A DNA stretch of 64,000 nucleotides, taken from the NCBI GenBank assembly GCA_964636985.1, contig CAZWSX010000011.1, positions 124,001 through 188,000 of the forward strand, in the 5' to 3' direction. The notes below the pieces were generated by a model that saw nothing but the letters and a program-made list of their open reading frames with translations, searched no databases and was not told the origin of the DNA. Positions 62,733 through 64,000 of the stretch are shown here, in pieces. Source of the stretch: CAZWSX01 sp964636985. GTDB lineage: Bacteria; Planctomycetota; Planctomycetia; Pirellulales; Pirellulaceae. The translations under genes and the position numbers were made by a program. Within the stretch, counting starts at the first letter, position 1, and every line of letters starts with the position of its first letter.

Positions 62733-63640
62733 CCCGCCTTTGCTCCGCTGGCGGCCTTGCGATTTCGCACGCAGTCGCACGCGAACTCGACAACCAGACT
62801 CGCGATATCGATATCGTGCGCCCTGGCGAGGCCTTTCCACCCCGGCACAGCATTGACTTCGAGCACGGTCCACCCGCCGGGCGTTTCCAGCAAGTCGACA
62901 CCCGCGATGGTCGAGCCCACGCACCCGGCCGCGCGCCGTGCCACGTGTACAAGTTCATCAGTAAGCGGAAAGAGTTCCACTTTGGCGCCGCGGCTAACAT
63001 TCGCGCGCCAGTCGCCGGGGTTCGAGCGGCGAATCGCCCAGGCCCGATCGCCCAACAGGAACACGCGAACGTCGTAGCCATCGTTGGGCACAAACTCTTG
63101 CAAGTAAACAATCGAGCCGCCGCCCGTGAGAAGTTTGAACGCCCGCCAGGCGAGATCGACGTCGTCGATCCGCATCAGCCCGCGTCCTTCGCTACCAAAC
63201 AGCGGCTTCACGATGACATCGCGGCCAAGCAACTCGAACGCCGCCAGCGACTCGTCGATGGTTTGGCAAGCGATCGTGCGTGGCGTCCGAATGCCCGCCA
63301 GCGCCAACCGTGCCGATGTGAGATACTTGTCGACGGCAGCCTCGACGGCCTTCGGTGGATTCAACACCACCATGCCGGTTGCTTCGAGAATCGCCAAGGC
63401 GTCCATCCGGAAAACGACTTGCTCGAGCGACCCAGGCGGCATCGTGCGAACCAGGATCGCGTCGCAGGCGGCGAGATCGACTTCTCCCACGGTGATGCGA
63501 CACGGGTCCGCTTGCATCGCGGCGACATGCCCCGATAATTCGGCGAACGGGATGATTGCCATCTCGTGCTGAGCGCCGCCCGCGCGAATTAAATCGCGTG
63601 CGTACCATCCATCAGGATCGGCCAAGACTCCGATACGCAT
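62729..63640 (-). CDS. RimK-like ATP-grasp ligase
   Basis: 303 residues from the ATG at 63640; the frame extends to 63769 but family members start near MRIGVLADPDGWYARDL. The ATP-grasp fold is shown by VDKYLTSARLALAGIRTPRT, RDVIVKPLFGSEGRGLMRI, IVYLQEFVPNDGYDVRVFLLGD and GVDLLETPGGWTVLEVNAVPGWKGL, with the N-x-x-P-G metal/ATP end. RimK relatives add glutamate to proteins or cofactors; one branch (MptN) modifies tetrahydromethanopterin, a cofactor present in many planctomycetes. It overlaps the OleC-like gene by 4 nt, so they are translationally coupled, an unexpected pairing. Substrate unknown. Confidence 0.87.
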   Translation of the reverse strand: MRIGVLADPDGWYARDLIRAGGAQHEMAIIPFAELSGHVAAMQADPCRITVGEVDLAACDAILVRTMPPGSLEQVVFRMDALAILEATGMVVLNPPKAVEAAVDKYLTSARLALAGIRTPRTIACQTIDESLAAFELLGRDVIVKPLFGSEGRGLMRIDDVDLAWRAFKLLTGGGSIVYLQEFVPNDGYDVRVFLLGDRAWAIRRSNPGDWRANVSRGAKVELFPLTDELVHVARRAAGCVGSTIAGVDLLETPGGWTVLEVNAVPGWKGLARAHDIDIASLVVEFACDCVRNRKAASGAKAG

Positions 63641-63807
63641 GTAGAAACCGCAAAATTCCAGTCGAAATAGGGGGTCGCAAAGGCTCTTGCCAACGTCGCT
63701 GAGTAAGCTTTGGCAAGTAAACTTCGCAGTGTACTCGGTGCAAGCGATTTCGGCACGGCCTGTCGGCATCTCACCTCAATTCGCACCGAACCCCACCTTC
63801 GCCCCTC

Positions 63808-64000
63808 ATGTCCTGGCAGGGAATGCCGTACTTCATTTTCATACTGTTGTGCGCCTTGTTCAGCGTCAGCTTCCTGCTGATGAAAAAGGCGGTGCTGGGC
63901 TTTTCGCCTGCGGCAGTCGGATTCGGCCGCGTCCTGGGTGGGATGTTGTTTCTCGTCACGTTCTTCTGGCTGCTGGGAGAACGCCGCAAGCTCCGGCTTG
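63808..64000 (+). CDS. EamA/DMT-family transporter, N-terminal fragment
   Basis: The gene starts at 63808 and runs off the window after about 64 residues. The visible part, MSWQGMPYFIFILLCALFSV followed by FLLMKKAVLGFSPAAVGFGRVLGGMLFLVTFFWLLGER, holds two membrane helices with the charged K-K pair and the FGR-x-LGG motif seen in EamA drug/metabolite transporters. It is divergent from the RimK-like gene, separated by 167 nt. Substrate unknown; the fragment is too short to place in a subfamily. Confidence 0.75.
   Translation, partial: MSWQGMPYFIFILLCALFSVSFLLMKKAVLGFSPAAVGFGRVLGGMLFLVTFFWLLGERRKLRL

Overview
The window looks like chromosomal DNA from a GC-rich planctomycete, probably of the Pirellulales type. 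The evidence is a set of families that are characteristic of, or strongly enriched in, that phylum: a Planctomycete-cytochrome/DUF1549/DUF1553 protein next to a DUF1501 protein, 3-keto-disaccharide hydrolase (DUF1080) and PVC-type haem-binding propeller domains in one giant exported protein, a YTV-like repeat protein, a MoxR/DUF58/BatA/VWA operon beside a DUF4159 protein, and many Gfo/Idh/MocA oxidoreductases and TIM-barrel sugar isomerases. No rRNA, tRNA, CRISPR array, prophage or transposase gene is visible.

Layout. 1-8716 (minus strand): surface-polysaccharide locus with a Wzz-type chain-length protein, a GT2 glycosyltransferase, then a tightly packed run of aminotransferase, dehydrogenase, acyltransferase, FAD oxidoreductase, polysaccharide deacetylase and a truncated UDP-GlcNAc 2-epimerase. 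The aminotransferase/dehydrogenase/acyltransferase/epimerase set matches the logic of UDP-diacetamido-uronic acid synthesis. 9040-11629: OmpR-type response regulator and histidine kinase. 11634-15937: housekeeping block (NIF3-like protein, panD, argS) and a solitary DNA methyltransferase. 16396-22600: a repeat-rich exported protein behind a hairpin-rich leader, a BRCT-MerR-TPR fusion, a thioredoxin/trypsin-like protease fusion, a GroES-like protein and an isoprenylcysteine-methyltransferase-like membrane enzyme. 22603-22739: a 137-bp palindromic, MITE-like element; fragments of its core recur at three other intergenic places. 22921-30006: a 2361-residue exported redox protein ending in a type-1 copper domain. 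30025-39428: MoxR-DUF58-BatA-VWA operon, divergent from a terpene-cyclase-like/double DUF4159 protein. 39609-41635: DUF481 outer-membrane protein and a methyltransferase. 41647-54108: sugar metabolism genes (RbsD/FucU, two TIM-barrel isomerases, Gfo/Idh/MocA, M6P-isomerase-like cupin, DUF4432) into which five tandem, diverged, related membrane-protein genes are inserted. 54111-60928: FG-GAP cytochrome lipoprotein, DUF1549/DUF1553 protein, DUF1501 protein and a small membrane protein. 61050-64000: OleC-like beta-lactone synthetase coupled to a RimK-like ATP-grasp enzyme, and the start of an EamA transporter.

The most unusual items are the five-gene membrane-protein array, the giant DUF1080-to-cupredoxin fusion, the MITE-like element with its dispersed relatives, the BRCT-MerR-TPR fusion and the structured leader of the repeat protein. 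All functional calls rest on motifs read by eye; no database search was run.
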